A DNA stretch of 64,000 bases from positions 30,628,001 to 30,692,000 of the forward strand of contig CM114271.1 in NCBI GenBank assembly GCA_050084515.1. Direction: 5' to 3'. The DNA comes from Blasia pusilla (Eukaryota > Marchantiophyta > Marchantiopsida > Blasiales). This document shows, piece by piece, positions 32,384 to 44,879 of the stretch; the stretch's first letter is position 1; the number at the start of each line of letters is the position of its first letter. The notes beneath the pieces were generated by a model. That model saw only the letters and a list, made by a program, of their open reading frames with translations. It was not told the DNA's origin and made no database searches. The translations under genes were made by a program, and so were the position numbers.

Positions 32384-34541
32384 CAACGGAGGCCGTTTGT
32401 CAATCTCTCCTCTCATTTCAGCCGAGACAACCCAAGGCGCTCCACAGTTCACAGTACGGATCAAGAGTTCAAGGCTGAGTCCAAACCGTAAGGATCTTCT
32501 CTATCACTATCTTCTGGTTCCTCTTCCTTCGACTATGCTCACTGCAATCATTCCCAAATTTGCTAGCGTCTCGCAACGTCCTCGTCATGATCACGGTTCA
32601 CACACGGAGCCGCCCCGTTCAAAATCATAAATTTTGTCCTCGAGAAGTGACCATCATTTTGTCTCTTCTCGTAATTTGTTTTCCTCTGTGAATTTCAAAG
32701 CTTCTTCATAAAATCAAAACTGATGGACCGGAGCGGAGCGCAAAAGACGACATCTACCTTGCGGTTTTGCTAGTACCTGATTGCCTTGAAGGAGGCATAC
32801 AGGCGATTTGGTAGACTTCTAGTGTAGATCACAAGAGATCATCTCTACTCGGCAGTCTCTTTCCAACTCGGTCGATTTCATACACCGTTTCATGGAAGGG
32901 AACACTACATACGAACGTCGACGATGCTCAAAAGTTGGTAGGTCTCTCATCATGGCGAGACCCAGGCTGTCCCAACATGGAAAGGGTACGGATGCCCATT
33001 ACCTAGCTTGCAAAACCTTGAAAATGTACAAATCAAGATTCAGAGACTTCAGATCTAAGTTCGTTCATGGCCGAACCCGTTCTATATGAGTAGATCTATG
33101 ACAAGCTTGGTATGGGATACGATGCTTGAAGCAGTGCCTTCCAATCGTCAAATATGACAGAAGGAGAACCTAGATTTGTGTCACGAGATGAATGGGAAGG
33201 ATATGGCTCTGAAGAAGGTGAGGTTCTATCCCGGTCCATGTAAATCTAGAAACTGGTTTGTATACTTGGATTAATGTCAGCGTTTGTGAAGGTTCGTTAG
33301 TTAGAGAAAATTAAAGTGTTGGCACTCAGCTCATTGGGTACCAAATTGCAATTGGAAGATCCAGAGTCTACGTCGCATGGACTTCCGCAGTAAGTAAGAC
33401 GAGAGACTCAAATCTCTCTTCTTGGTTACATTTCAGGGGATCAAACATGTGTTTTTACGTAAACTCCTTCGATCAATTACTTCTCGAGAAGTCTCTTTCT
33501 ATTTTCTTCAGACGAAATTATAAACTGGGCAGTCTACGTCTCCTATGTTGACTCGTTCGTGCACTTCGTAAGAATCGAAAAACTTTTGGAATGCGACTGT
33601 AAAATGTTGTTTAATTGATGAATCGTAGCTCATACTCGTTTAAATAATGAGCACCAAGTTCGAGGCCCTCACTTGCGAATTGGAGGTCATAGTCATGTAA
33701 TATTGTATGGTGAGCACCGACCACTTGACATGTGCCATCCAGGCAGGTCTTAAAATTCTATTTGAAGACGAATGTCATCATGGAATTCAATGAGAACTAG
33801 CTCATGGAATCAAATCAAAATTTTTAATTTTTAATGAGTGAATATGATAATTGGTGCAAGGGGTAGTGATCCTGATAACCATCATTAAAAACTACAAAGT
33901 CAAACAAGTTTCGCACTAAAAGTTCATAAACCTAATCGTAAGTTCGTAAAACTGACTTGAATACACTTCTTAATACACTGACACCTAAACTAAGCGGTTG
34001 TAGCTAACCCGCAAAGCACTCGCAACTGCAAATCCAAGAACTCTCAAGGAAGCACATTTGCTCGTAGGCTTGCACCATTCCATCAAAGTCCTAAACAAGA
34101 AACACATTCGAGTCAGCGAGCGGAATGCAAGCAGCGAAAGCACGTCCTCGCAATTTTTGCAAGTGTGGTATGGTTGCTTATACATTTAGGAGAAAAATTT
34201 CCCAGATGTAGGAGTAAAAATTTCTGTAATCTACTTGAGCTTCGGTCTGTGTGCAGTCGGTAGAGTTCCTAAATGTGTCAAGACTATGGAAAAACGCTGA
34301 GCGTGCTTGAAGTCTAGTGGGTCAGTATTACGAACAGGTGTGCGCACACAATGGCAGATGACTCACAAACATCGACCATTAGCCTGCTAGAGAAAGATCA
34401 TGACCTAAGAGCATATGGAGGATGGGATTCTTAGGACATGCACGCATTTGTTGTGAATTCGTTTATTCCCATGGTGCTATTTTGGACCCTCGTGAACTAT
34501 CAATTTCATTAATTCTGTCTCCCTCTCACTTCTCTATGAGT
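32384..34541. other. Downstream of RRM gene, no gene recognised
   Basis: The first 200-250 bp may be the RRM gene 3' UTR. Beyond that there are only short frames (for example 32892-33089) without motifs. The stretch is AT-rich from about 33200. Confidence 0.45.
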
Positions 34542-34781
34542 AAAGTCTCTCACACATATGATACCTTCTTCACTTCCTCGCACCCATTCAAGTCTATATC
34601 GCACCGTCCAACCAGGGAGCGGGTTATCTGGGAGTATGATCAGTTCTCTCTTTCCACGAACACGTTGTTTCGTCAGCACTCACACTATAGGAGAGTGTCT
34701 CCCTCCTCTCATATGGTACCTTCTTCACTTCTTCCTCTCTCTGCACCCATTCCAGTCCCAAGCACTGCCCAACCAGGGGTC
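34542..34781. repeat. Imperfect direct duplication, about 80-90 bp
   Basis: Two segments, about 34542-34622 and 34695-34781, share TCATATGGTACCTTCTTCACTT-like sequence (CATATG-A/G-TACCTTC), CACCCATTC-A/C-AGTC and CAACCAGGG in the same order and orientation. They lie about 150 bp apart. Confidence 0.65.
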
Positions 34782-36017
34782 TATAGTCGCAAGGATACGA
34801 CAGGCACTACTCAATGAGTACAGTCTCTCTCTCTCTCGGTGTGCGCGTCTAATCATGCGCGAAACGAAAACATAGAAGGGTGGCATCTATGCTGCCGAGT
34901 CTCCTCCGCTGCGACGTTCTCCGCTCTTCGTGTGCACCAAAAGTGGAGTATCACGATCGTCGCGTATTCTGCGCTGCGACGGTTTTCACGTCTGATTCAC
35001 ATCGTTCGACAACAGTGTCCGTCGGTGCTTCAACAAAAGAATATCTGTCTTCTCCGTCATCAGCTGCACCTATCGCTCTCTACCCTTCCTTTGCTCTTAC
35101 GAGCTCCGACGCCTTCTCTGGTTTCGTTTGGCGCAGCCAATGCTGCGCCTACCTTGCTTCATTGCAAGCCGCAGGCCAGCGAACCTGTCGTCTCGCCTTA
35201 CATGACGAATGTACCCTTTACCTGTCAATCCTTCCACCGAATCCAACTTCTACACCGTGTTGTGGGCTCTTTCATTTCGGCTTCTCACAGCCATTGCCCT
35301 GGAGTTTTCTAATACCCCATTTCATAATTTGTATGGCCCCACACTAGTTTATACGTCGTATTGAAAAGGTACAACTTACACTAAGTCGACAAGAAATACG
35401 GAAAGAAGAATGAAAACACAATGAGAAGAAAGGCTAGAATCCTTATGCGCCGAAGACGTGATTTCTGTGTAGTAGGCGGTCTTTTGCTTTTTCTGTGTCT
35501 AGGCTGCACCAGCCTATCACTACCATTTCTTTCCAATTCTTCATCTCTAAGTTTCACTCTCAGCAGAGTTACCTTATCATGTGAATCATGCAGTAGGGAA
35601 GAAAAACCCTTCTCATCACTGATTTCTTATCAGATGACTCATGCACAAGGGAAGGAAGGCTACTATGACGTATGAAAGCCGACGACTCCACATTAACCAA
35701 TTCTGCAAAGGTAATGTCAGGTCACTACCCCTCCTCAAAAAAAAAAAAGGAGCTCTTAATGTAATTCCGTGTGAGGCACCACGTGCATACTAAAAATGTC
35801 GTCAGATCTAAAATCTATCGGACTTTCTTCACAAGTGAACACTGAACAGGGTTGAGCATGCCCTTCGCACTGAGCAACTTGAACCGTGAGATGCGGAATC
35901 TGACGGACAGCAGCATTCTACTGATGGATGGGGAGACATCCATAGAACGAACTATTCTCGGGACAAGGCTTGCCGATTTGAGCTCTTGCTGTCGTGGTAG
36001 AACAGTTGCGCAGATTC
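34782..36017. other. Region with overlapping open frames, no family recognised
   Basis: Two overlapping plus-strand frames (34839-35312 and 34880-35347) are open for about 155 codons each. Neither shows a known motif, and their overlap means at most one can be real. A frame at 35421-35675 (84 residues) has a basic start followed by VVGGLLLFLCLGCTSLSLPF. That looks like a signal peptide or membrane anchor, so a small secreted protein is possible but unproven. Confidence 0.3.
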
Positions 36018-36980
36018 TCATGAATTTGATGATTTTCCATTCGATGATCTCATTTCAAAACCGGGGAAACCGTGGCCGCCCGAAGATCTAGAAAGGAATG
36101 ATTTCTCAGGCAAAAGAGAGGAAACTTGCGAAGACTTTCGATCGAGGAATGCTAGCTGGCAATTCAAGTTTGTCGAAGTCGACTTGTCTGGCAGGCAGGG
36201 CTCCGGGAGAAAGAAATTCTGTGACAATGCCATGACCTAGCGGACGCTGAAGGCACAATATCTGTAGATGTAGATTGGAGGGAGAAGATAGGACAGGGCT
36301 AGGTATATCAGTGCGTTTGTGGAGGTGCTCAACGCTACAGAACAGGTTTGGGATCCCGTGCACTCCCCTTAGAGAATAGCTCGCAATTTAGAAACCACAT
36401 TGAGTTAAATCTGATGGAGATAGGGTTGCTCTAGTGGACTACAGACGAGGGGATGTTATGTATTGCTGCAGAGTCCCTTGCAGGCGACGGTTTGTTTCAA
36501 GTCGGAATTTCTGGGATATTAGTTGAGGCTTTAATGAGAGTGCCAGACTGCGTGTGACCCGTGCGAGCAGATCTCTAGCTCCTCGGGCAGAGGAGTCTCG
36601 TTTTCTCTCTATATGTGAGGTGGTCCTTCGAGATTTTCTCAGGGAAAAAGGTGTATAACTGGACCACCAATTGTCTTATCGATTTGATCGTCGATGTCTC
36701 TCCAGGTTCGAGGAAGCCATCAACGAAGATGGTGTAAATTGTTGTCCATACTTACCCAATCAACGTATTTTCATGGGGAGCATTCTAATCGAGTACAGGG
36801 ATCTCGAAGGACCTTGCTGATTTTGAAAACGTGCCCGCACTGTTCGCTACATTTTTGTCCATCCGATCGGAAGTCTAAGCCGAAAGGAAGTGCGAAATTG
36901 CCTTGTGAGATTCCTGATCGACATGGCGTGGCATCAAAGCCTGACGCCAGAAATAAGAGAAGAGACGATACAGCGAATGT
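36018..36980 (+). other. Possible 5' exons of the following gene
   Basis: After an acceptor-like GTTGCGCAG near 36014, a frame of about 70 codons reads acidic, normal-looking protein (FDDFPFDDLISKPGKPWPP) up to TAG at about 36240. A second segment ends at a strong donor, GCGAAT-GTAAGT, with GT at 36979-36980. I could not connect these in phase to the exon at 37451, so they are only candidate exons. Confidence 0.35.
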
Positions 36981-37450
36981 AAGTTCTCCTCATGATCACC
37001 AGTTTCAATCTCTTTCGTATACGTATGTCCAGGACTTGTATACGTAAAGGTCTACCTCACTGTCTCCGACACAATGTGCCATTGACTCATCGCCTAACAC
37101 GTTTACTGTAGTACTCCACCCTATTGCGAGTGTATCCGTATGCTAATTCAAGAGATGTCCTTGACAAAATCTGAAAGCTGAATTGTTTTCAAGCTTGGCC
37201 AGAACAATCCTGAAAGGTGAATTGCTTTCAGTTGTGATTGTCTCGCTTTACTTCATAATTTCGTTCACATTTAATTTATCTGATGGATAGCGCTCCTGAA
37301 CAATGATCAAAGAGGTTCTCAGTTTCCAGAGGAATTGGCTAACAGATTTCAATTGTGGAGCTCAATTCCACAAAGTCACGACTAGAATTTACCAAGTACT
37401 TCAAGATTCAGTAATTAATGAATTGAGAGACTTGTGATGGATGCCTGCAG

Positions 37451-38691
37451 ACTCTCGACTCTCGAAAGTCACGTATCTGTGGAAGGACTCCCCGAAGATA
37501 CACTTCTGAGGTTTTCCAAGAACTTTGAACAACATTGCTTCGAGACTGCAAAGGATCTGGTGAGCACGTACGACAGCTGTGTGATCGTTCCTCAGTTACA
37601 GCCAGCGCGTCTGGAGATTCTGATAAGTTCACTCAATTGCATGCTACCTAAATAATGGTTGACAGACCGGGTCACATGGTTTGCACAGCTCTAGAGCCTA
37701 TAAACTCTCGTACCTGTAACTCTTTCAATCTACCTTTCTCGTCTAGAGTGCTTTCGATCGCTGGACTGGTTTAAACGAGGTTGATCAGGGTTCAGAGATT
37801 AAAATGCACAAGCTGAACGACTTTCTTAAAGCTCGAGCGCCAGGTTTGTCTCAAGTCATTACTATCTACTACCTAGATCATGCATATTACAAAATGCACA
37901 TAATTGGGATCATGAAAGCTTTAGAGATTCGCCGAAGCTTGTACAAGATTGAGCATCAAAATTTTATGTCTCAAGGTATCAGAAACCTCCAATCTCTGAC
38001 GTTGGTGGTCAAACTTGCAGATAGAATATGATCGGAAAGTCACATCGGAAATTGAATCAATGGAGAACCACATTCAACAATGCGAGGAACAGCCTTTCCA
38101 GGCTAGAAAATACGTAGGGTTCCTCGGTTCTATTAAAATGTCGTACTCTTCAAGAACAGGTTCGCAAAAGTTGGAAACTCTGTCAGCCCTTTCTCCTTGA
38201 TACTTGCATTCATGACTTACTAGCAACAAATCTTATCTGATTTCCAATCAATAAAGCTCCTCACGATACGTATGGAAGGTTGATATGCCTACCTGCAGAA
38301 CTCCTTTTCATTCGCTATACTGATGGCACACATATCGTTTTGTCTCGCAGTGACTGTCCCTGCTCCTCAAGGTCGGAGAGCTCAGGATTATGATCCGGAC
38401 GCTGTAACAATGGAACGGTCGGCACTAAATGTCCTCAGGAGGAAGGGGATTTTCAAAGACAGGGTATCTACTATACTTGAGAAAACCAAACTTCTTAGGG
38501 CTGTAAGTGGCGGGTCGGGACCTGGTAAGCAAACTGGTTCAGTTGCCCAGCCTCACAACGCGGTCAAGAAATTACCCAGTGCAACTGCGATAGCAAGTGC
38601 CGCGTCTATTCTACTCGCAAAGAAACGTTCTGGAAAACTGGAAGCCGATCATGGTGTTTCTCCGCAGCAGACCACACGAACTGTGAACTGA
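37451..38691 (+). CDS. Unrecognised multi-exon host gene, 3' part
   Basis: Five exons join with matching splice phases: 37451-37559, 37747-37843, 37925-37975, 38025-38159 and 38351-38691. All introns are GT-AG, and together they encode about 243 residues to TGA. The fourth exon (EIESMENHIQQCEEQ) is helical and could form a coiled coil. The last exon has MERSALNVLRRKGIFKDRV and ILEKTKLLRAV, followed by an Ala/Ser-rich tail. I do not recognise the family. Consistent phase across four introns argues for a real, still-coding gene rather than a transposon. The 5' end is unresolved; candidate upstream exons lie at 36018-36980. Confidence 0.55.
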
Positions 38692-40004
38692 ACCCAAACG
38701 TCCGAAAAACATAAAATGTGTTCATCCATGCGATCAGTAGGTCCATTCCATTCTATAGCAGCGTCGTGATTCAGTTGTCCCGCGATACCAGCTCCTCACA
38801 CGTAGGAGCAGGTAATTCCCACGCTCATATTTCTTTCCCATATTTAACCTCCACATGGTGCTATGTGCATATGAGAAAAGTAGAATATCACAAACGAAAA
38901 TTTTTCTTGCTAAACTTATGAAGTTATAGAAGTTGTAGAACTTTAGCTCTATGTGAAAGGGCATCTCGTGAGATTGTACTATTTAGACATTCCGGACTCT
39001 AATTCAAAGTATTATTGCTTTGTGGGATTGATTGATTAGTTTCCCCACTTTCTATTCATTATTTGTACTATTCATTTCATTTCTCTTTCGAACACATTCC
39101 CATACTTAGAAATTAGGTCTTCGTCCAGCTCCATTGGGAGTCCATTTTTGCCACTTTTTGGATACATGGTGACTTCTAGTTTATGAATACATTTCATGCG
39201 ACTCCATTGCGATTCCATTGAGGCTCCGCGCAACTTTGCATGTCGTCATTCATTTGCAAGTCTGGATCACGGTTCTGCTATCGCCACTAAGACAACTCAC
39301 ATTGAGCTCATAACTAACTTGCAAATAGCGGCTTCTTTAACTTTCACTTTGTGACTACTGAGGCTTCTATTGGTGTAGCAATGCGGCATGAGACTCGTTT
39401 TACAAGTCATTTATGAGTCTTGAATCTCACTACAAGTCAGTTGTAAGACTCGGAACTCAAACCTCGATGGTAAATTCCCCTTTCGTCTCCAAATTGTTCC
39501 ATTTTGGTTTTTCCTCCTAGTAACTTTTTATGACTCCTTGCCTCACTTTGCAACTAGATCATTGTCATAATGGAGGTAAGTTTTGAGATTATTTTGGCTA
39601 GAGAATTTCTTGGGGGAATGTTTTTGAAGGAACATCTAGATGATAGGAGGTCATAGTATTAAAGATTTTTTTCCCAAAATTATTCAATAAGAACTGAAGG
39701 AAGAAAAAAAAAAGTCTTCCCAATTTTCTCAAAAAGAAATTGGAAGAAGTTAAATCCCCCTTGAGAAAGTGTTTTATAGACCTAAAAATAAGGCCAAATA
39801 AAATGAAAAAGGAGTAGAAAACAATTACTTTGTGAGTTGTTTGCAAGTCCTTGGCTAGTCCAAAACCACTACTTTTCAAGTACAAAAGAAATTATGTGGA
39901 TTTTCTATTTCTTTATTTTTTTATTATTATGACTCAATTTTTGTGACTTGTTTGCAAGTACAGATACTCAAAATTACCAGTAAAAAACTTGCAAAAGTGC
40001 ATAA
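38692..40004. other. AT-rich intergenic stretch
   Basis: No gene is recognised. Frames are short and unmotivated. The last few hundred bases may belong to the gypsy remnant that becomes readable at 40005. Confidence 0.5.
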
Positions 40005-42290
40005 ATGGTTTTATTCATTTACAATTGTTGGACTCACAAAAATCTTCTCTATGTGAAGAAGAAGCATGGGAATTTGAGATTGTATATTGATTATCGTACA
40101 TTGAACAATGTGACAGTGAGGAATAATTACCCTATTCTGAGGATCGATGCTCTCTTTGATAGAGTGGCAAGGGCTAAGTATTTTAGTAGGATTGCCTTGA
40201 AGTCAAGATATTACCAGATTCAGATATCAGTAGAAGTTGAATGGAGAAGATTGCGTGTAGGACAAGATATGTTTCTTTTGAGTCTGTAATGATGCCCTTT
40301 GGTTCGTGTAATGCACTTTTGACGTTAACATTTATCATGTTGATGAACTCCATAGTTTGTAACGAGATAGATGCATATGTTATCATCTTTAATGATGGCA
40401 TATTGATCTATTCAAAGTCATTGGAGGAGCATGCTTGACATTTTAGGATGGTTTTGTCAAAACTTAGGATGAACAAGTTGTACGCAAATGTAGGAAAGGA
40501 GAAAAATCGGGATGGGCAAAATCAAGTTCTTGGGTCACGTGGTTAGCGCAAAGGGAGTTAGTCTAGGTATGGATAAAGTGAAAGCAATTTCTGAGAGGAA
40601 ACCATGTTCAACACTGAAGGGGATGAGGAGGTTCATCAGTGCAGTTTAGTTTTATCGGCCTTATATGAGAAACTTTTCAGTAATAACGAGAGGTCTTATA
40701 GATTGGACCGAAAATTTTGCTAACACGACATGGACCAAAGAAGTGAATGAGGCATTCAACTCAGTCAAGAAGCTCTTATCGCACGAGCGAGTGCTAAAAC
40801 TTCTGGAGTCTGACAAACCGTTCGAGGTACACACAGATGTTAGTGATTATGTGATTGCACGAATGTTGGTGCAAGGAAGACTTATAGCGTACGAGAGCAA
40901 GAAGCTTTGCGATAACTAATGCGAATAGCTTACTCATGAGAAGGAGTGGTGCATTTCTTGAGAAAGTGGCGTCATTATTTGGGACTTCACCGGACTTGAG
41001 TATTCACCGATAATATATCACTCAAGTATTTTGAGGCACAGGATTGAGTGACACCAAAGCAAATACATGGCATGATATATGAACATTTATTAATATGAAG
41101 TTGGTCCAAAATCCAGGGAAGAATAATGTCATTCGTGATGCGTTGAGTTGCACGGATGAATACATGCCATCGACAATACAAGTGTTGAGAGCAATGTTCC
41201 CTTAGGAAATAGATCTGCAGAGAGGGATCTGTGAAGGATATATGAAGGATACCCAAGCATTAGAGTACCTAATGAAGTTGAGGCTGGGAGAGAAGTTGGC
41301 TTACATAAGTTTGAGACATGAATTACTAATGTTTAAGTAGAGCAGGATCTATGTTGGTGACGGTAAGCTGTGGACGAAGGTGTTGATAGAGTGTCATGAT
41401 GGATCCTTGTTAGGACATAAGAAGAGACTTGACTAGGAGAGAAGTCTTGACTAAGAGGTTCTTCTAGCCCAACGTGAAGGAGTATGTTGCTCAGTTTGTG
41501 AAGACCAATGTGACATGCCAAGCAAATAGAGTTTCTTATGAGAAGAAATAAGGCTTACTTCACCCATTGAAGGACCCTTGTAAGGCATAAGAATGGATTT
41601 TATTACGAGTCTTCCAAAGTACGAGGAACACAATGCTTTACTTGTGATAGTTGACCGGTTCAATATGTTGTGGAGGTTTGTCTTGACGATGGCTTCTATG
41701 ACGGCCTGTGCAACTTCCCAACTCATCTTGGATAGCTAGTGGCGAGCACATGGGTTACCAAGGAGTATTTTTTAGATAGAGATCCAAAGTTTATCAGTGT
41801 CTTTTGGAAGCATCTATTTAGAAGATTGAGGATGAAGCTGAGTTTTAGTATCGTATTTCATCCTCAAATAGAGGGGAAAACTGAGAGAGTAAACTCGATC
41901 CTGAATCAATACTTAAGGAATTATGTAAGTGCAAACCAACGACATTGGGTAAGGTGGCTAAGTATGGTTGAGTATAGTTACAACTCAATCATACATTTTG
42001 CAACTAGAGAATCTCTGTTTCTTTTGGCGTATGGATGTGTGCCATTAGGGCCTCTTGAACAGGCCCTTTCAAAGGGAACTACATCGACACAGATCCGATA
42101 AGTAACAACAAAAGGTTTGTTAGCGGAGATGCAAGAACGTGAGAAGCGAACATAAGAGAGTCTATAAAAGGCTTGGCTAAGGTACGTTAAGAAGGCTAAT
42201 GAGAGTTGACGACAAGTAAGTTTCCAAGTAGGGGCTAACACTTGGGCTTGCCTTAGCGCCAACAAGGCACATCACTCTATCTTAGGGCTT
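40005..42290 (+). mobile_element. Decayed Ty3/gypsy element (remnant C)
   Basis: RT blocks LYVKKKHGNLRLYIDYRTLN, IDALFDRVARAKYFSRI and MMPFGSCNA are readable from 40040 to 40440. The catalytic box is mutated to IIFNDGILIYS. RNase H (KPFEVHTDVSDYVI, LIAYESKKL) lies near 40820-40915, followed by a broken THEKE-like block. Integrase core blocks DRDPKF, FHPQIEGKTERVNSIL and NSIIHFAT lie at 41760-42010. There is no chromodomain or PHD finger. Gag and protease are not readable upstream. Many stops; inactive. Confidence 0.8.
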
Positions 42291-43195
42291 GGGTTGATCT
42301 CACTTGTGATAGCATGAGTGAACCTAGTGACGCCTAAGTCAAATATGAGAGAAAACCAAAATAGTATATCTTGTGGACCTTGTAAACATGTGGGTTGTTT
42401 ACGTGTTGTAAGCAAGTGAAGTCTTAGGAAGAAGACTTAGTCAGCTTATTTGATATGTTAGGTTAGTTTGAAGGAATAGATCTAGGCTTATCAAAGAGGA
42501 GAAGCTAAATATTTCTAAGTGGTGCATGCAAAAACCTAAGACTTAAGCCAAAAGGGGAATTGCATGTTAGCTACCATAACTAAATTTGATGTCAAGGGGG
42601 CTTCCCAAAGAAACCTTAAAATTAAAAGGTTTACCTTGATAAGGATATCAACCTCTAAAGACGGGTGAATGTCACAACCCTCATAACCAAACATGTGCCG
42701 ATGTGAAACATCAAGACTCATGTAGGCTCAAAATAGGATAGATGCACATCAGAGAAGTTTCTTGAAGGAGACATGAGATATGAGACGCAAGTAAGGTTGA
42801 GTATTTCATGTATTTATGGTCTTGAAGAAGACATGAGATATGAGACGCAAGTAAGGTGAGTGTTTAATGTGTTAATGGTCTTGTCACGTCTATTAGGATA
42901 GATCAATGAGATCTAGTGGAGCGCCTTCAGAGATACTAGAGAATAGCATGAGGACGTTGAGGATGACCTGCAGAGACCACGAGTAACTTGAAAGAGCAGG
43001 TTTTCCCTTCATTTCAGCTCATTTGGAGCCATATAGAGAAACTTACTATTTGGGGTAAGTTTCCATTTAGAGTATAGTTGAATTTCCACTTTGGAAAATG
43101 ATCCTTGATCCGCTACAGGAGGCCAAGAGCCAAGGAGGTGACCTGTGAGCATAGGTTACCGTAGAGAGGGCTTGAGAGAGGGAAGGGAGTATACC

Positions 43196-43200
<5 letters not shown>

Positions 43201-43227
<27 letters not shown>
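43201..43227. repeat. (GA)n microsatellite inside the solo LTR
   Basis: A run of about 13 GA dinucleotides, directly visible. Confidence 0.95.
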
Positions 43228-43300
43228 CTCATTCTTTCTTTGTTGAACCTCTTGGCATGAGGTGGCGGAGCTATGGTCCTCCTTGCCTTGGGTGTGTAAT

Positions 43301-43360
43301 CTCTCTCATGTCAAACCAAACCTCTCATTAGGAGAGTGCGTTTGGTTTGACATAAGAGAG
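43301..43360. repeat. Long inverted repeat (hairpin) inside the solo LTR
   Basis: A 21-bp left arm beginning CTCTCTCATGTC (43301-43321) pairs with the right arm 43340-43360 with one mismatch. The 18-nt loop itself contains CTCTC...GAGAG. It resembles a tiny foldback element or a transcript hairpin. Confidence 0.8.
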
Positions 43361-43613
43361 AGTGCACACCATGAAGAGCTAAATGTGAGATGTTGATGTG
43401 AGATTTGATCGATTTACAAAGAGAGAATGAGAGATATTGGTACTTCTCGTCTCGTTGTTTGGATGCCATGAGTTAGCATGGGATCGTGCATGTTTGTGTG
43501 TATGTTCGGTGACAGCAATGTATGTTTTGTAACGATGTGTATGCGCATGACAGTCTTAAAGGAGACATGAGATATGAGACGCGAGTAAGGTTGAGTGTTT
43601 AATGTGTTAATAG

Positions 43614-44500
43614 TCGTGACTCAGGTGACTTGGACCAAGCGCAAACCAAGACTTGGGACTAGTCAAGTGCAAGAAGAGTGGGTTGCTAAAGAGGATGAGA
43701 ACCCAAATTGGACCTTGACTAGTGTTTGGGGTTTTACTGTATGGCGTTGGAAAGCTTATGCAAAGCCGATTCCAACACACTAGAGATCTAGACAAATGCA
43801 TAAGCAAAGATTGAGAAATCGTCCGAAAATGTAGGAAGGATTGTTGGGCTAAGGACCAAAAGGAGCAGCGTAAAAGTACTTTCCCAAAGGTAGGGGGAGG
43901 TCAAAGAACCCTAGCAGTATATATAAGGGAGAGGGTCTGCAAGGGTGCTTGGTACCCACTTTGGAGAGCCATGGGGAAAACCAAGGGAACGGAATAGATC
44001 GAGAGGTTGGCATTTGGGTGCGATCCCCAAGGCAAGTCCAAAGGAATGAATTTTAGAGGTATCCCTTGGATTCCAACCTACGACTCAATTCTTGGCTCTC
44101 GATTAGTGACTCATATGAGGTCCATTGGATAGTTTGGAGCACTTGGCATGCGAGCACCGTTTAACTTATTTAATATGCCTAGACTATCTGGAGAGTGTGT
44201 CCCAAGTCTTGGGAGACTTGCTAGTGTTGGGAAGTGAGGAATTAGGACCTCTAGAGCTTGATGAATGGCGAGAGTTGAGAACTCGGGGAATTGGAAACTT
44301 TGTTGGCTCAAACCAAGACCAATGAGAGTGTCTTTGGGTGTAGATCAGCAAAGTGAGCTTGATCTATTGAACATACACTTCCGAATCACGTGAGATTGAC
44401 ACGCAAGAGGAGTAGACGTACGATATGCATGGTGTTAATCGCCAAGCATTGGGCACCTAAAAGTGGGTGTCATAATTGGAGTTCAGAAAAATTTTGCTCC
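43614..44500 (+). other. LTR-like segment with TATA box, related to 24.1-24.5 kb
   Basis: ACCCTAGCAGTATATATAAGGG (about 43909-43930) resembles ACCCTAG...CTATAAGGG near 24160. A 'cacttt/cacttc' block follows in both. This suggests terminal repeats of related retroelements. Boundaries are not resolved and no coding content is recognised. Confidence 0.4.
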
Positions 44501-44879
44501 AATTTTGTTAGGTGTTGAAACTTGGAGAGTCTATCCCATTTTATATATGTAGATGAGAAAAATTCTCTCATAAGAAGGGATTACCACACTATTCTCAAAT
44601 ACATGAGCAAAAGTATTGATTCATTACAAGAAAGAAGGATGATAAGCTTATGGTGAGAAGACCAACCCAACGTCTTCAAGATTATCATTTATTTCTTAAA
44701 GGAGGGCCAAAGAATATTGAAGAGACAAGCTCAATGGTTGAAGCATTAGTATGTATCAAGAGCAATCAATGAAGGAAGAAATTGATGAGGAGCTTTTTCA
44801 ATGAAGAGGAATAAAACTTGGATTATTGTTACATTACCTCTAAGAAGAAAGCATTTGGGATATATTTGGATCCTAAAAA

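Larger units (their letters stand above)
42882..43552 (+). mobile_element. Solo LTR related to element 1 (A-B form)
   Basis: The 671-bp segment starts TGTCACGTCT and ends TATGCGCATGACA. It is flanked by the 4-bp duplication GTCT (42878-42881 and 43553-43556). Its start resembles repeat A of element 1 and its end resembles repeat B, including the AGC-A/G-ATGTATGTT block. It also has the GGTGACCT...AGGTTACC inverted repeat seen in A. It therefore is an A-B unit, the product expected if A1 and A2 recombine. Confidence 0.8.
42761..43613. repeat. 60-bp tandem repeat, three units, split by a solo LTR
   Basis: Units starting CTT-GAAGGAGACATGAG and ending near TTAATGGT lie at about 42761-42820, 42821-42879 and 43554-43613. 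They share ACATGAGATATGAGACGC. The solo LTR sits exactly between units 2 and 3. The array probably lies in the 3' end of remnant C or its terminal repeat. Confidence 0.82.
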
